This document shows, one piece after another, positions 18,381 through 27,390 of a stretch of 53,425 nucleotides of DNA. Origin of the DNA: Candidatus Peribacteraceae bacterium. GTDB taxonomy: Bacteria; Patescibacteriota; Gracilibacteria; Peribacterales; Peribacteraceae. The stretch is from the NCBI GenBank assembly GCA_028711445.1, contig JAQTSD010000006.1, positions 1-53,425 on the forward strand, read 5' to 3'. The notes beneath the pieces are model-generated. The model was not told the origin of the DNA and did no database searches. It worked only from the letters and a program-made list of their open reading frames with translations. Position 1 is the stretch's first letter. Every line of letters begins with the position of its first letter. A program made the translations under genes and the position numbers.

Positions 18381-19274
18381 CTAAGACATTATCCAAACGC
18401 CAATTGTCATTGCAATGACGAGGCCAAGCTTGCGAAAGAAGCGGAAGAAGGTTCGCTCGTCTCCGAATTTAGGAATGAGTGGGACTAGTAATGCAGAGAG
18501 AAGAAAAGTAAATCCTGGCATCGTTGTTTCGAGAGCTGACACACGGGCAGGCTCGCCGATATCTATAGCTTTTTGGGACAAAATCAGAGCAGCCATATTG
18601 AAAATTTCGGCGGTCAGGAATAGTCGAACGATGGGGGCGATCCGTGGAACTTCTGCGACGACAATTTGTCGAATACTGGGAAGGGAAAGTGGCACTATAC
18701 CAGTCAGGATCATTCCAGCATGAATAAATACGAAACCAGTGAAGAATGGGACTTGCTCAAATGCGTACTCCTCCAATAAGAACATAATTGCGAGAAGGAG
18801 TGACGCAAATACCATCAGCACGAATGATCGAAGTTTGACCTCCAAATTGCTATCTATGACATAGAATAAGACTGACGAAACAATCAAAATGCCGATTCCA
18901 AGATACTGAACGAAGTGCAGTTGTTCACTAAAAATGAAATAACTTGCTAATGCCGTGACGGCTGGGGCTAAATTCCAATACGCAGAGACAATTCCTGCTT
19001 CGCTGTAAGACAATGCTTGGAAATACAGGACATTGCTGAGCTGCAGGCAGACTCCGGCTAACAAGCAAATAACAATGATTGAAGTGGGTGGCCAATCAAT
19101 GTGGATGAACGGCCAGAGGAGGGGAAGAGGAAGAGCGAGTACAACCAAAGAGGAGATGGCTGTTGCTATCGATCCCGCCCATGGATGCTCAAGAATGTCC
19201 CTCGCAAAGAACGAATCAAGGACGTTGACTATGGAAAAGGAAAGCATCGCCGTTAGCCCGAAAACCAACCACAT
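18381..19274 (-). CDS. EamA/DMT-family transporter
   Basis: A 297-residue membrane protein with about ten predicted helices in two similar halves, as in the drug/metabolite transporter superfamily. The first EamA repeat shows SNVLYFQALSYSEAGIVSAYWNLAPAVTALASYFIFSEQL, the typical conserved end of helices 3-5. The second half contains EPARVSALETTMPGFTFLLSALLVPLIP. Substrate unknown. The DNA is moderately AT-rich. A TGCTACAGT extended -10 lies six bases before ATG. It is transcribed away from the second LamG effector, whose duplicated 5' flank starts about 140 bp upstream. Confidence 0.88.
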   Translation of the reverse strand: MWLVFGLTAMLSFSIVNVLDSFFARDILEHPWAGSIATAISSLVVLALPLPLLWPFIHIDWPPTSIIVICLLAGVCLQLSNVLYFQALSYSEAGIVSAYWNLAPAVTALASYFIFSEQLHFVQYLGIGILIVSSVLFYVIDSNLEVKLRSFVLMVFASLLLAIMFLLEEYAFEQVPFFTGFVFIHAGMILTGIVPLSLPSIRQIVVAEVPRIAPIVRLFLTAEIFNMAALILSQKAIDIGEPARVSALETTMPGFTFLLSALLVPLIPKFGDERTFFRFFRKLGLVIAMTIGVWIMS

Positions 19275-19289
19275 GAGCCGACTGTAGCA
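19275..19289 (-). promoter_or_regulatory. Extended -10 promoter of the EamA gene
   Basis: TGC-TACAGT (19281-19289), six bases, then ATG 19274. Leaderless by spacing. Confidence 0.55.
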
Positions 19290-19411
19290 GCAGTGGACAG
19301 AAAAGAAAAGTATTTTAGAATATTAAAAATGATCCAATAATGGCCTGCTGTTGCGAAAATCTCCCCCCAAGCGCACGGCGCTGCGGATAGCCGAATCGGC
19401 ATGAGTTCCGT

Positions 19412-20651
19412 CGTTCCACCCACCCACGGAACGCCTTTCTTGGCTTGCAGCTGCGGATAGCCTAACTCCTCTTCTGTGAGATATCCCCGCACGCATTCCG
19501 GCGTCCCCCTCTCGGATGTTCAATGGTGGTGGCTTCCCCCGCCACCCCATGGCCTCCCCTGAACGCCATCTGCGCTACGAAGACCTCGAAGGACGGCGGA
19601 TGATGAGTACGGTGACGCCCGCCGCCATCGATCTGGAGCGGGACAGCGCTCAGTACCTCTCCATTCCCGATGCCAATCAGAGAGGCCTCGACCTCCAGGG
19701 GGACTTCACGGTGGAGTGCCGCTTCCGCCTCGAGAGTGCTCCGGGAACGGACGAGTACCGCCCCCTCCTCTCCAAGTGGACGGGCGGCGCCTCCGCAGGC
19801 CGCGCCTATACCTTCGTGTACATCAACCTCGGCGGGACCCCTAAGATCTGCGTGAATCTCTCTGCGGACGGAACGAATGTCACATCGAAGACCATTGATT
19901 ACACTTTTCAGCCCGGGACATGGTACGACATCGCTTTCTCTTTCAAGGCATCCTCCGGCACGGTGGACGTGTACGTAGACGGAGAGCAGATCGGATCGAT
20001 GACGGGCTTCCCTACAACCATCAAGGACAGCGCCGCCGATGCTGCTCTTGGTAACTTCCTCGGTGAGACATTTGATGGGCAGATCGACGAGATGCGGGTG
20101 TGGGCTGTCACCCGCTCGGGAGAAGAGATCGCAGCCAATCGCAGGATGGATCTTCAGGGGGATGAAGCGGGGCTCGTCAGTGACTGGCGATTCAATGATA
20201 ACGTCCTCACCGATGCCGCCTTGAGCGGCAATACATTCGTCAATCGCGGAGGGGCGGTCTTCTCAAGCGACGTCCTCACCGTTCAACAGAGGGTGCAGGA
20301 GACCACTGCTGCCGTCGATGCGGTGATGGGGGAAGGCAACAATCCGGAAGGAGATCCTGAGCATGTCATCCTGAGCCCGTCGAAGGGCGACATGCTGACT
20401 CCCTCATCGGTGCAAGAACAACAGAACATCGAGGCTCGTGGTTCGACAGAGCTCACCATGACACAAGCTTGCCTCGACGCTTCCGAATCCCCCGAAACCC
20501 CCATCACCCCTACCATCCGTATCGCGGAGATCGCGGGCAATACCGTCCTCGTGTCCCTCGCAAGCCCCGAGGATGCCAGTACCGTCGTCATCGGAGGCTG
20601 CGGCGGCATTCTCCAGCAGGAAACCCTCTCCCACGCGGGGGGCACGGAGCT
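19412..20651 (+). repeat. 1,240-bp exact direct repeat, copy 2
   Basis: Identical to 12581-13820. It includes the non-coding flank from CGTTCCACCC through the start codon and the whole LamG domain, so both genes share the same 5' control region. Similarity then continues with scattered changes to about 21765, where the two genes part completely. Confidence 0.95.
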
Positions 20652-23133
20652 CGCCATGGCCAAAGTGACCATGAACAGGGTGACTCCTCCCGGCCGCTAT
20701 CCTCTCGCTCTCTTCGGTCCTTCCTCCTCGCAGGCCATCACTTCCATCGAAGTCGATTGGAACGGCCAGACCCTCTCCCTCGTCCATGGAGAGGATCAGT
20801 GGGATGCCGTCTCACAGGCGGAGCAGACGGCGGGGCGGGGGATGGCCGGTGTGGAGCAGCTCAAGGGGGACCTCACGACCGCCCAGGCTGCCGTCACGGT
20901 CTTCGGAAAGCAGATGGCCCTCACCTCAACAAACCTCGATGGCTTCCCGGAACTTAAGCGCCTGCAGGTGGCCGATCTCTATGAGCGCTGCAATCCCGCA
21001 TGGAAGATTGAGGTGGGGGAGGTCCGCTCCCTCGTTGCCGCCCGCTATCCTACCGCGAGCGCGGACACGATCAGGTACACCGCCGATGCTCTCGAGAGCC
21101 AGATGTACGCCTACTACGACGGCATCGGCGAAGTCCTCGCCTCTGCCCTCGAGGTCTACCGGCAGGTGGAGCACGGAGGGGATCAGGATCGGCTCCTCGA
21201 GAATCTTCGCAGCACGATCACGCGAGTGAGCACCTCCCGCTACGTTATCGAGATCGTGGTGGGCTTAGGCAAGCGCTTCCCCACCGATGAGCAGGCGATC
21301 CTCGCAGATGCCCTGCGGCTCTACAACGCCGAGACCACCCTCAATGTCCTTGCCTACCGCCAATCGGAGCAGGATCGGCTCTATGGTATTAGTAACAAGA
21401 TCTCGGATAACCCTGCTTTCCAGATCGAAGTGCTTGGCCAGGCTCCGACACCCGACGTGGTGTATGCCTCCGCAGAGAACGGCTATCAAGGGTATCTGGA
21501 CGTTTCACAGGCGCGGATCTTCCAGAGGATTGCTACGAGGACGGCCGCCGTGCTTGCGCTCTCTCCCGATCCCCGTGCGCAGCTGGTCGCCTCCGCTTCG
21601 GGTCAATGGAACATGCAGCGCGAGCGTGCCATTGCCGCAGCGAATGAAATCTCCGCAGGCACGACTGTCGCCACCACACTACAGTCCGATGATTCACAGC
21701 CTCCCGCAAGCGGCACCTTCACGCGGGAAGGGCTCTATGCACTGGGGGAGTGGATAGGGGAGGTCTCGGGCATAGCGGTCAATCTTGGGAAGATCGATAG
21801 GGAGAAAATAGATACGGAGACGGTGCATCTTACCCCAGGGAAGACGGCCACCATCACGTTTGAATTGCAGGAGCCTTCCATGGTGAATCTGTGGATTGAT
21901 ATGGGCGAAGCAGACCCGGCAACACAAGTGGCACCGACAGACGGGACGCTTGATTCCCCCAATCTTTCGCTGACCTTAAAGGGGGGAGGAATCGAATATT
22001 CCTCAGATAATGAGAAGGAGGTTGCCAGCAACGTAACCTCGGCAGGTGAATCCGTCAGTTCTGTTCTTCCTGCAGGCACCTATACGCTCATGGTGCAGGA
22101 TCTGTCCGATTACTCCAATATCGGCACTCCCACTCCCGGGGTTTCGATCAGGGTTCCAGTGAATTATGAGATACGGCCCTACAAAACGCAGAATATCATC
22201 GGGCGTGTGAGTATACCTAACCGACCGGTGACGATGCCCGTGAGCATGGGGGTGGCGGCATTTGATGGGCAGGGAAGCAGGGTTACGAAGGATCCTGAAA
22301 CTGGAGAAGATTTGAAGCTCAACCCCTCCAAGCCTGTCTTTGTGGTAATCCATGGGAGGAAAGACAATGAAGGGAGCGCGAATATCGAATATCTGGCACA
22401 ACAATTGTACTCACAAGGATATCAAGTAGTGACAGTCAACTGGGAAGATGCTGCACGCGATAATGGCATGTTATTGGAGGCGCTCGCTGGCGCAGATTGG
22501 ATTCCCGCTGTGGGGGGATGGGTGGCTAACCAACTGCAGGCGGCTGGTTTCAAAGGAGAGAACGTAATCATACCGGGTCACAGTTGGGGATCCTTCGTGG
22601 CTTATGAGGTTGGGAAGCAATTCAAGGAAGGTAAGAACGGAAATGGTTTTGGCGTGCAGGCGATCGTGGCGTTGGACTCTCCCGTAGATCCGCTTCCGAA
22701 CCATTATCCAAGTTCGCAGGTCGCCTTCAGTGATGTCAGCAGGACATCGTGGGCGATCAAGAGCAGTGCATTCGGATGGGAGGGCAGGGCAAACACCGCA
22801 AGCGTGAACTTCGAGCTCCTCACTCCTTCGGAGATGTTGGAACGCCAGCTCGTGAGTTTGGACATTCTTTCCCCCAGTGGCAAAACAGCCCTCGACCTTG
22901 CAGAGGCTTACCTGCGAGAGCATGGCTATGCCGTTTCATACTTCGCAAATCTCATTCGTGGCGATGGTGATGTCTCGCTCAGCCCTCTCACGATTGATAA
23001 GCTCATGAGAGGAGAGTTGCCGAACTTGGCCATCGATCCTACGTGTCCTGAAGGCATCCTTCCCATCGCCGTGCGTGAAGTGGATGGCAAGTGGCAGGCA
23101 GTCCCCACAACTCTTCTTTCCCCTGCCATCTGA
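19516..23133 (+). CDS. LamG surface protein with PPC-like and lipase-type alpha/beta-hydrolase module (putative effector 2)
   Basis: A 1205-residue paralogue of the 12685 protein. The LEDLEGRR-like N-terminus and LamG domain are identical for about 379 residues, and the helical stalk is similar to about residue 750. The C-terminal part is unrelated. A beta-rich segment (about 760-890; LTPGKTATITFELQEPSMVNLWIDMG...LPAGTYTLMVQD) resembles bacterial pre-peptidase C-terminal domains. An alpha/beta-hydrolase follows, with oxyanion region VFVVIHGRKDNEG and nucleophile S1023 in GHSWG, like lipases and esterases; DSPVDPLP may supply the acid. ATG 19549 is an alternative start. A membrane-anchored Cys-rich protein follows after 20 bp, the same plan as locus 1. 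Confidence 0.82.
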   Translation: MFNGGGFPRHPMASPERHLRYEDLEGRRMMSTVTPAAIDLERDSAQYLSIPDANQRGLDLQGDFTVECRFRLESAPGTDEYRPLLSKWTGGASAGRAYTFVYINLGGTPKICVNLSADGTNVTSKTIDYTFQPGTWYDIAFSFKASSGTVDVYVDGEQIGSMTGFPTTIKDSAADAALGNFLGETFDGQIDEMRVWAVTRSGEEIAANRRMDLQGDEAGLVSDWRFNDNVLTDAALSGNTFVNRGGAVFSSDVLTVQQRVQETTAAVDAVMGEGNNPEGDPEHVILSPSKGDMLTPSSVQEQQNIEARGSTELTMTQACLDASESPETPITPTIRIAEIAGNTVLVSLASPEDASTVVIGGCGGILQQETLSHAGGTELAMAKVTMNRVTPPGRYPLALFGPSSSQAITSIEVDWNGQTLSLVHGEDQWDAVSQAEQTAGRGMAGVEQLKGDLTTAQAAVTVFGKQMALTSTNLDGFPELKRLQVADLYERCNPAWKIEVGEVRSLVAARYPTASADTIRYTADALESQMYAYYDGIGEVLASALEVYRQVEHGGDQDRLLENLRSTITRVSTSRYVIEIVVGLGKRFPTDEQAILADALRLYNAETTLNVLAYRQSEQDRLYGISNKISDNPAFQIEVLGQAPTPDVVYASAENGYQGYLDVSQARIFQRIATRTAAVLALSPDPRAQLVASASGQWNMQRERAIAAANEISAGTTVATTLQSDDSQPPASGTFTREGLYALGEWIGEVSGIAVNLGKIDREKIDTETVHLTPGKTATITFELQEPSMVNLWIDMGEADPATQVAPTDGTLDSPNLSLTLKGGGIEYSSDNEKEVASNVTSAGESVSSVLPAGTYTLMVQDLSDYSNIGTPTPGVSIRVPVNYEIRPYKTQNIIGRVSIPNRPVTMPVSMGVAAFDGQGSRVTKDPETGEDLKLNPSKPVFVVIHGRKDNEGSANIEYLAQQLYSQGYQVVTVNWEDAARDNGMLLEALAGADWIPAVGGWVANQLQAAGFKGENVIIPGHSWGSFVAYEVGKQFKEGKNGNGFGVQAIVALDSPVDPLPNHYPSSQVAFSDVSRTSWAIKSSAFGWEGRANTASVNFELLTPSEMLERQLVSLDILSPSGKTALDLAEAYLREHGYAVSYFANLIRGDGDVSLSPLTIDKLMRGELPNLAIDPTCPEGILPIAVREVDGKWQAVPTTLLSPAI

Positions 23134-23153
23134 ACCGCCTATCATGACCCACA

Positions 23154-23762
23154 ATGCGTAAAGTGCCTGCCATCATCCTTGGCATTCTGTTTGCTCCACT
23201 GATCATCTACTTCAGCCTCTATGGCATCCTGTGGTTGCTTGGCTATGAGTTTGCCGAGGGGCCGGACGTACTTGCCGAACGATTAATAGCCGAAGAGAGG
23301 TCGGCCAAGGATTGTTATCGCTACGTTACACTAGATCCTTGGTTTCGTCCCACGACGCGGGAATTGAGGGAACAATGTGTGCGAGAGTATGCCAAGCTCA
23401 CCTCCGATCCCACTGCCTGCGAGCTGCTACTGCCGAGCGATTATGGTTTAAGTTGTATCGGAGACATTTGGGGGAAGCTCATCGATGAGAATAACTGTCA
23501 CTGGTATAAGAATGATTCTGTGCGTTGTTTCGAAGGAGTGGCACTCACACCCCATATTTATAATTGCCAAGAAGAAGCAGCTGCATCCTCACTTCCAGAT
23601 GAATGTCGACATCGCATTGCTTTCAAGGAGAAGAAAGCGGATCTGTGCGATGCAATCACACAACCGACCCTGCGGACAATCTGTAAAGTACGTATCGGTG
23701 CCTGGGAGAAGTATCCGAATCTCCGAGGCTCGTTCTACTTCGGGCAGTCTGATTCTCGTTAA
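23154..23762 (+). CDS. Membrane-anchored Cys-rich protein, putative partner of effector 2
   Basis: A 202-residue protein with an N-terminal hydrophobic anchor (IILGILFAPLIIYFSLYGILWLLGY) and an outside domain with ten cysteines spaced through short helical repeats (DCYRY, EQCVREYAKL, TACELL, NNCHWY, VRCFEG, YNCQEE, DECRHR, DLCDAI, TICKVR), probably paired as disulphides. Similar Cys-rich helical repeats occur in extracytoplasmic CPR proteins, but I cannot name a family. It starts 20 bp after the lipase effector, parallel to the 15642 gene. A protective role is inferred from position only. Confidence 0.7.
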   Translation: MRKVPAIILGILFAPLIIYFSLYGILWLLGYEFAEGPDVLAERLIAEERSAKDCYRYVTLDPWFRPTTRELREQCVREYAKLTSDPTACELLLPSDYGLSCIGDIWGKLIDENNCHWYKNDSVRCFEGVALTPHIYNCQEEAAASSLPDECRHRIAFKEKKADLCDAITQPTLRTICKVRIGAWEKYPNLRGSFYFGQSDSR

Positions 23763-23827
23763 ATCTCTCTTCCAAGTCTGCCTGTATTCCTGCTGCTCGG
23801 ATACATATAAGCACCCATATTCGATCT

Positions 23828-24949
23828 TCACTTCCTCCCCCCTGCCAGAGCCTCTTTCATCTCCTTCTTGGCCTTGGTCGCTTCCTTGAGGCCCGGAGAC
23901 TTCATATCCTCCGGCAGGAGCATGACGGTCGGGAAGGAACGATTGAGCCTGCGCTCCTTGCGAGCCTTCCACGCATCCTTGTGGTACGCATAGCTCACGA
24001 GCAGCGGCATGGAGAGCGTGGCCTCTGAGAAGACCATCTGCTCCGCTCCCTGGTCCACCTTGCCCCAGGAGTGCGCTTCCTTGAGGGTGGACCCGGAGAG
24101 CGCCCCGTCGCGCTCATCGGCGACGGTGATCTGGATGGCATACTTGTGCATCTTGATGGGCAAGCCGAGCGTTTCGGCGCAGACGACGGTGTCCGCCGTG
24201 AAATTCTTCGGCACGCCGCCGCCGACCATGAAGATGCCCGTGGTCTTGGCGTCGGAGACGAGCTTGGTGAGCTCGGAGAAGTCATGGACGGAGTCGTGCG
24301 TCATGTACGCGTTCGGCCGTTTCTGCTGGTGGAACGTGAGGCCGAAGCCGGCGGAGCAGTCGGAGAGCGAGGGGACGAAGATGGGGACCTGCTTCTCGTA
24401 GCAGAGCCGCAGGAGTGAGTCCTTGCCAAGATCTTGCTCAGAGAGGTAGGCGCCGAGGGCCGCCATGAACTCGCGCGAGGAGTGTGGCTTGGGCGGCAGA
24501 CGGTCTGCCACGAGCGAAACGGTCGCGTCGCAAACTCGTAGTTCGTACTCGGAGATGTAGGTGTCGTAGATGCGGTCGATGAAGCGCTGCTGCAGATCGT
24601 GGTCATTTGCCTTCGGATCGCCGATGTAGTGGCGGAAGCCGAGCCCCTCGAAGAAATCCATGTCCACCATGTTTGCGCCCGTAGAGACGATGCAGTCGAT
24701 CATGTTCGACTCGATGAGCGTCGTGAGAACTTTCTTCAGGCCCGCGGAGATGAGGGAACCCGCGAGTGTGAGGATGTTCATGCAGTCCTTCTCCATCACC
24801 ATCTGATTGAAGATCTTACTGGCGCGCGCAAGGTTCCGAGCCTGAAAGGCCATCTTCTCCATGGATTCGATGATCGGCACCGCGTTGAAAGCGGTGGGAT
24901 CGATGTGATCGATGGTGTCCTTCAGGTAGTCGGATTGCGGAAGGTGCAT
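23828..24949 (-). CDS. Deoxyhypusine-synthase-like protein
   Basis: A 373-residue homologue of deoxyhypusine synthase. In eukaryotes and archaea that enzyme transfers the aminobutyl group of spermidine to eIF5A lysine via NAD+. Bacterial relatives make homospermidine or modify other acceptors. NAD-binding TLAGSLISAG and VSTGANMVDMDFFEGLG are present. The catalytic lysine of the family aligns with K297 in SGSTLKEAHSWGKVD. No eIF5A gene is visible, so a small-molecule polyamine product is more likely. It begins 27 bp after the stop of a SpeD-like gene on the same strand, forming a probable polyamine operon. A duplicate of its 3' end lies decayed at 16465. Confidence 0.9.
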   Translation of the reverse strand: MHLPQSDYLKDTIDHIDPTAFNAVPIIESMEKMAFQARNLARASKIFNQMVMEKDCMNILTLAGSLISAGLKKVLTTLIESNMIDCIVSTGANMVDMDFFEGLGFRHYIGDPKANDHDLQQRFIDRIYDTYISEYELRVCDATVSLVADRLPPKPHSSREFMAALGAYLSEQDLGKDSLLRLCYEKQVPIFVPSLSDCSAGFGLTFHQQKRPNAYMTHDSVHDFSELTKLVSDAKTTGIFMVGGGVPKNFTADTVVCAETLGLPIKMHKYAIQITVADERDGALSGSTLKEAHSWGKVDQGAEQMVFSEATLSMPLLVSYAYHKDAWKARKERRLNRSFPTVMLLPEDMKSPGLKEATKAKKEMKEALAGGRK

Positions 24950-24976
24950 ACAGTGATGGGGAAGAAGGAGGGTGCG

Positions 24977-25492
24977 TCACGCGCTCGTTGGAGTGGAGCG
25001 CTTAGAGCCATAAAGTGAGCTATTCTGCACTGATAGCTTTTGTTCGTCAAGTACCTCTGCCCCATTCCCGTGAATGTCAAGGATAAGCCGTTCCTGACTT
25101 GTATCATCGATTTGGCGATCAATAAACGTCGCTCGCCACTCCCCAAGTACCAAATGTTTGTGGAGGGTATCTATGGCTTTGTGCCACTGTACCGTTGTGC
25201 AGCTGTAGATGTCGATGCGGATGTGGGGAGAGCTGTCTTCGGAGTCGAAGTAGTGCCCGCTGATGTGGCTGGTGGTGATGGCTTGCAGGAAAGACCAGCC
25301 CGGTGCCCGTGGATCGGTGGCGGGGTAGATCTGCAGAGGGCCGAGCTCCTGCATGTGGAGAGTTTTGAGCAGATCGGAGACAAGCGAACGGACGAGTTTG
25401 TCTGCACTTGCAGCGGGGATCCGCCGTTTGAGATAAGCGTCGAGGACGAATACCTGATGTAGGAGCGCGAAAGCGGACGGGATGGGCGTCAT
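24977..25492 (-). CDS. SpeD-like pyruvoyl-dependent decarboxylase
   Basis: A 171-residue homologue of S-adenosylmethionine decarboxylase. The self-processing serine aligns with S75 in ITTSHISGHYF, with H80 and C98 (IDIYSCTT) in the positions of the family's catalytic His and Cys. Members of this family decarboxylate AdoMet for aminopropyl transfer, but some bacterial and archaeal SpeD homologues have changed to ornithine or arginine decarboxylation. No spermidine synthase is visible, and the neighbour is DHS-like, which uses an aminobutyl donor, so the altered specificity is plausible. TTGACG-17-GACAAT lies upstream. Confidence 0.82.
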   Translation of the reverse strand: MTPIPSAFALLHQVFVLDAYLKRRIPAASADKLVRSLVSDLLKTLHMQELGPLQIYPATDPRAPGWSFLQAITTSHISGHYFDSEDSSPHIRIDIYSCTTVQWHKAIDTLHKHLVLGEWRATFIDRQIDDTSQERLILDIHGNGAEVLDEQKLSVQNSSLYGSKRSTPTSA

Positions 25493-25598
25493 AGGATCAA
25501 CTTCACATTGTCCCCGCGTGATGACTGTTCGTCAAAATCCTACGTATATATGGATGTATGTGCGAATGGCAGTGATTTTAGTTGTAGACCGGCAGCGC

Positions 25599-26264
25599 TT
25601 ATAGCGTCCTGTCAAGGTGAGGTTTCCGCATGGGGGGAAGGTCCTCCACGATTGCAAGCGACCGTACGAGACGTTTGAAGAGCAGCTCGTACGCGCCGGC
25701 CAGAGGGAAGTCCGGACGGTAGGCCTGTGCCTCGAAGAGCGGAACGTAGAGATCGCGCGTAATTTTCAGGAGCTGATCGCGACGGTCGGTAGGGAGGAAG
25801 TGGCACGTCTCGATGTTGTGGATGCGGTCGGCGAGCTTGATGAGCAGCGCGTAAGGATAGAGCTCGTTTGTGCGTGTGAGCTGAAGGAGATACCCGTGTT
25901 CCTCCTCCAGGGAGGGAGTGTCTGTGTGATGTTTTCTGGTGAGGGCTTCTACGACATCCGCCACTTCCTGTCCGAATTGTGATTCGAGCTGTCGTCGCCC
26001 TATGCCTGACTTCTCCATCGCATCGTGGAGCAGCGCCGCGATAGAGGCTGCAGCAGGCAACATGGCTGCGGCGCTCATGAGCAGCTGGAAAACCGCCAGA
26101 GGATGTCCGATGAAGGAGCTACCGTCGAGACGACGCTGTCCGCCATGTGCGCGATGCGCGAGCACGAGGGCATGCTGGAGACTGGCAAAGCGGTTTGGTG
26201 CAGCGTCCTGCGTAAGAGGATCTGTAACGGCCGAAAGAGGGAGGCGGCGGAAGTAGAGAGCCAT
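25599..26264 (-). CDS. HD-domain phosphohydrolase, SpoT/MESH1-like
   Basis: A 221-residue HD-superfamily hydrolase resembling the (p)ppGpp hydrolase domain of SpoT/RelA and the stand-alone MESH1 enzymes. Visible motifs are HRAHGGQRRLDGSSFIGHPLAV (metal His), AALLHDAMEKSG (HD), FGQEVADVVEALTRK, and the hallmark LIKLADRIHNIET. No synthetase or TGS/ACT domains are attached, so it would only degrade alarmone-like nucleotides. It sits upstream of the SpeD/DHS pair on the same strand, separated by 106 bp, and may be independent. Confidence 0.85.
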   Translation of the reverse strand: MALYFRRLPLSAVTDPLTQDAAPNRFASLQHALVLAHRAHGGQRRLDGSSFIGHPLAVFQLLMSAAAMLPAAASIAALLHDAMEKSGIGRRQLESQFGQEVADVVEALTRKHHTDTPSLEEEHGYLLQLTRTNELYPYALLIKLADRIHNIETCHFLPTDRRDQLLKITRDLYVPLFEAQAYRPDFPLAGAYELLFKRLVRSLAIVEDLPPMRKPHLDRTL

Positions 26265-26419
26265 GGAGGCTTATTTTTGAAGATTCATCGGAGCAGGCAT
26301 AGTAACGGGTCGGGATATGAACGAAAGCAAATCTGGTTTACAGCTTGTCAAAGCCCTCAAACACGTTCTATGAAAGCGTGGAACGGAGCCAAAAAAACAG
26401 GTTGTTTCTTTCAGATTAT

Positions 26420-26623
26420 TCAGTGTGTCGCTTTCCACCACGCCGTGAGCAGCCCTACGCCGACGACGATGAGGAAGACGGCGACGAGGTAGGCGAGGAG
26501 CTCCGGAGCTGCGAGGATGCCCAAGCCGAAAACCACGCAAAGCAGACCGTTGAAGAGCAGGCCGTTACGGATGCCTGAGCCTATGCCTTTCGTGCCGGTG
26601 GAATTGCGCAGGAAGAAGAACAT
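26420..26623 (-). CDS. Small two-helix membrane protein
   Basis: A 67-residue protein with two hydrophobic helices (LLFNGLLCVVFGLGILAAPELLAYLVAVFLIVVGVGLLTAWW), like small DUF3096-type proteins. A near-ideal extended -10 (TGC-TATACT, 26630-26638) sits six bases before ATG, supporting a real leaderless gene. Function unknown. Confidence 0.75.
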   Translation of the reverse strand: MFFFLRNSTGTKGIGSGIRNGLLFNGLLCVVFGLGILAAPELLAYLVAVFLIVVGVGLLTAWWKATH

Positions 26624-26638
26624 GGTGGGAGTATAGCA
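26624..26638 (-). promoter_or_regulatory. Extended -10 promoter, leaderless
   Basis: TGCTATACT followed by CCCACC and ATG 26623. It is divergent from the ogt promoter (TAGGAT, six bases, ATG 26679). Confidence 0.65.
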
Positions 26639-26678
26639 GGGTTAGGGTGAAGGTCAGAGTTAGGGTTAGGATGAAATC

Positions 26679-27155
26679 ATGCCGAGTGCCGAGGCGGTTA
26701 CCACTCCCATCGGGGTCCTACAGATCACCGGATCATCGTCCGGCATTGAGCGCATTGCGTTTGTCCGCAAGGGCGCCGCTGGTGGCGATGTACCGTCCCG
26801 CGTACGGGCGTGCGCGCGTCAGCTCAGGGAGTATTTCCAAGGAGAGCGGACGGAGTTTCGCGGCATGAAGCTCAAGAGGGCCGGAACGGCGTTTCAGCGG
26901 AAGGTCTGGAGGGAACTCAAGCGCGTTCCCTACGGGCGGACCGTGACGTACGGCGAGATCGCCCGGCGGATCGGGCACCCCCGCGCAGCACAAGCGGTGG
27001 GCAGTGCTGTGCGGGCGAATCCGCTCGCCATCCTCATCCCCTGTCATCGCGTCATTCCTGCGCGGGGAGGGGTGGGGGAGTATGCAGGGGGGAAGTTGAG
27101 GAAGAGATGGTTAGTGAAGTGGGAAGAACATTCGTCCCGCTATGTGTCATCCTGA
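26679..27155 (+). CDS. ogt: Methylated-DNA--protein-cysteine methyltransferase
   Basis: A 158-residue suicide repair protein that removes alkyl groups from O6-alkylguanine onto its own cysteine. The active-site motif IPCHRV is intact, followed by GGVGEYAGGKLRKRWLVKWE. The helix-turn-helix and arginine-finger region is VWRELKRVPYGRTVTYGEIARRIGHPRAAQAVGSAVRANPLAI. The length is that of Ogt/MGMT proteins without an Ada domain. TAGGAT six bases before ATG suggests a leaderless mRNA. A REP-like palindrome overlaps its final codons and a copy of the structured repeat follows. Confidence 0.95.
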   Translation: MPSAEAVTTPIGVLQITGSSSGIERIAFVRKGAAGGDVPSRVRACARQLREYFQGERTEFRGMKLKRAGTAFQRKVWRELKRVPYGRTVTYGEIARRIGHPRAAQAVGSAVRANPLAILIPCHRVIPARGGVGEYAGGKLRKRWLVKWEEHSSRYVSS

Positions 27156-27170
27156 GCTTGTCGAAGGATG
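27148..27170. repeat. REP-like palindrome
   Basis: CATCCTGAGCTTGTCGAAGGATG overlaps the end of ogt and can form a short hairpin after its stop codon. It belongs with the copies at 13530, 20361 and 48944. Confidence 0.65.
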
Positions 27171-27207
27171 GGGAAGAGGGGGTATGGTTCGAGATGATTG
27201 TTCGCTC

Positions 27208-27390
27208 TCCTTCCTTCTTTCTTTGTCAGGGCGACAAAGAAAGAAGCAAAGAAAGCGCTCCGCCGCCAGAGCTCCTCCACCCGGCCCCGTGCCTCCTCGT
27301 CGACCCCTCCAAGGATTCGGGGTCGACTCGTCGGCGAGCTGCTACGCAGCAGGGCCTTCCCCTTCACCCCCCGTGGCGGCGGTGCCCACC
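27208..27390. repeat. Structured dispersed repeat, subtype A, copy 1
   Basis: About 183 bp. It starts with a perfect 14-bp hairpin (CTTCTTTCTTTGTC-AGGGC-GACAAAGAAAGAAG). CCGCCGCCA (27260-27268) is an outer stem with TGGCGGCGG (27374-27382). Inside are GTCGACCCC/GGGGTCGAC and CTGCT/AGCAG hairpins. The right end encodes the last residues and stop of the minus-strand 27342 gene. Confidence 0.85.

Noticed and set aside
26636-26675. Telomere-like TTAGGG words upstream of ogt
   Set aside because: Only three or four imperfect units in a divergent promoter region; coincidence.
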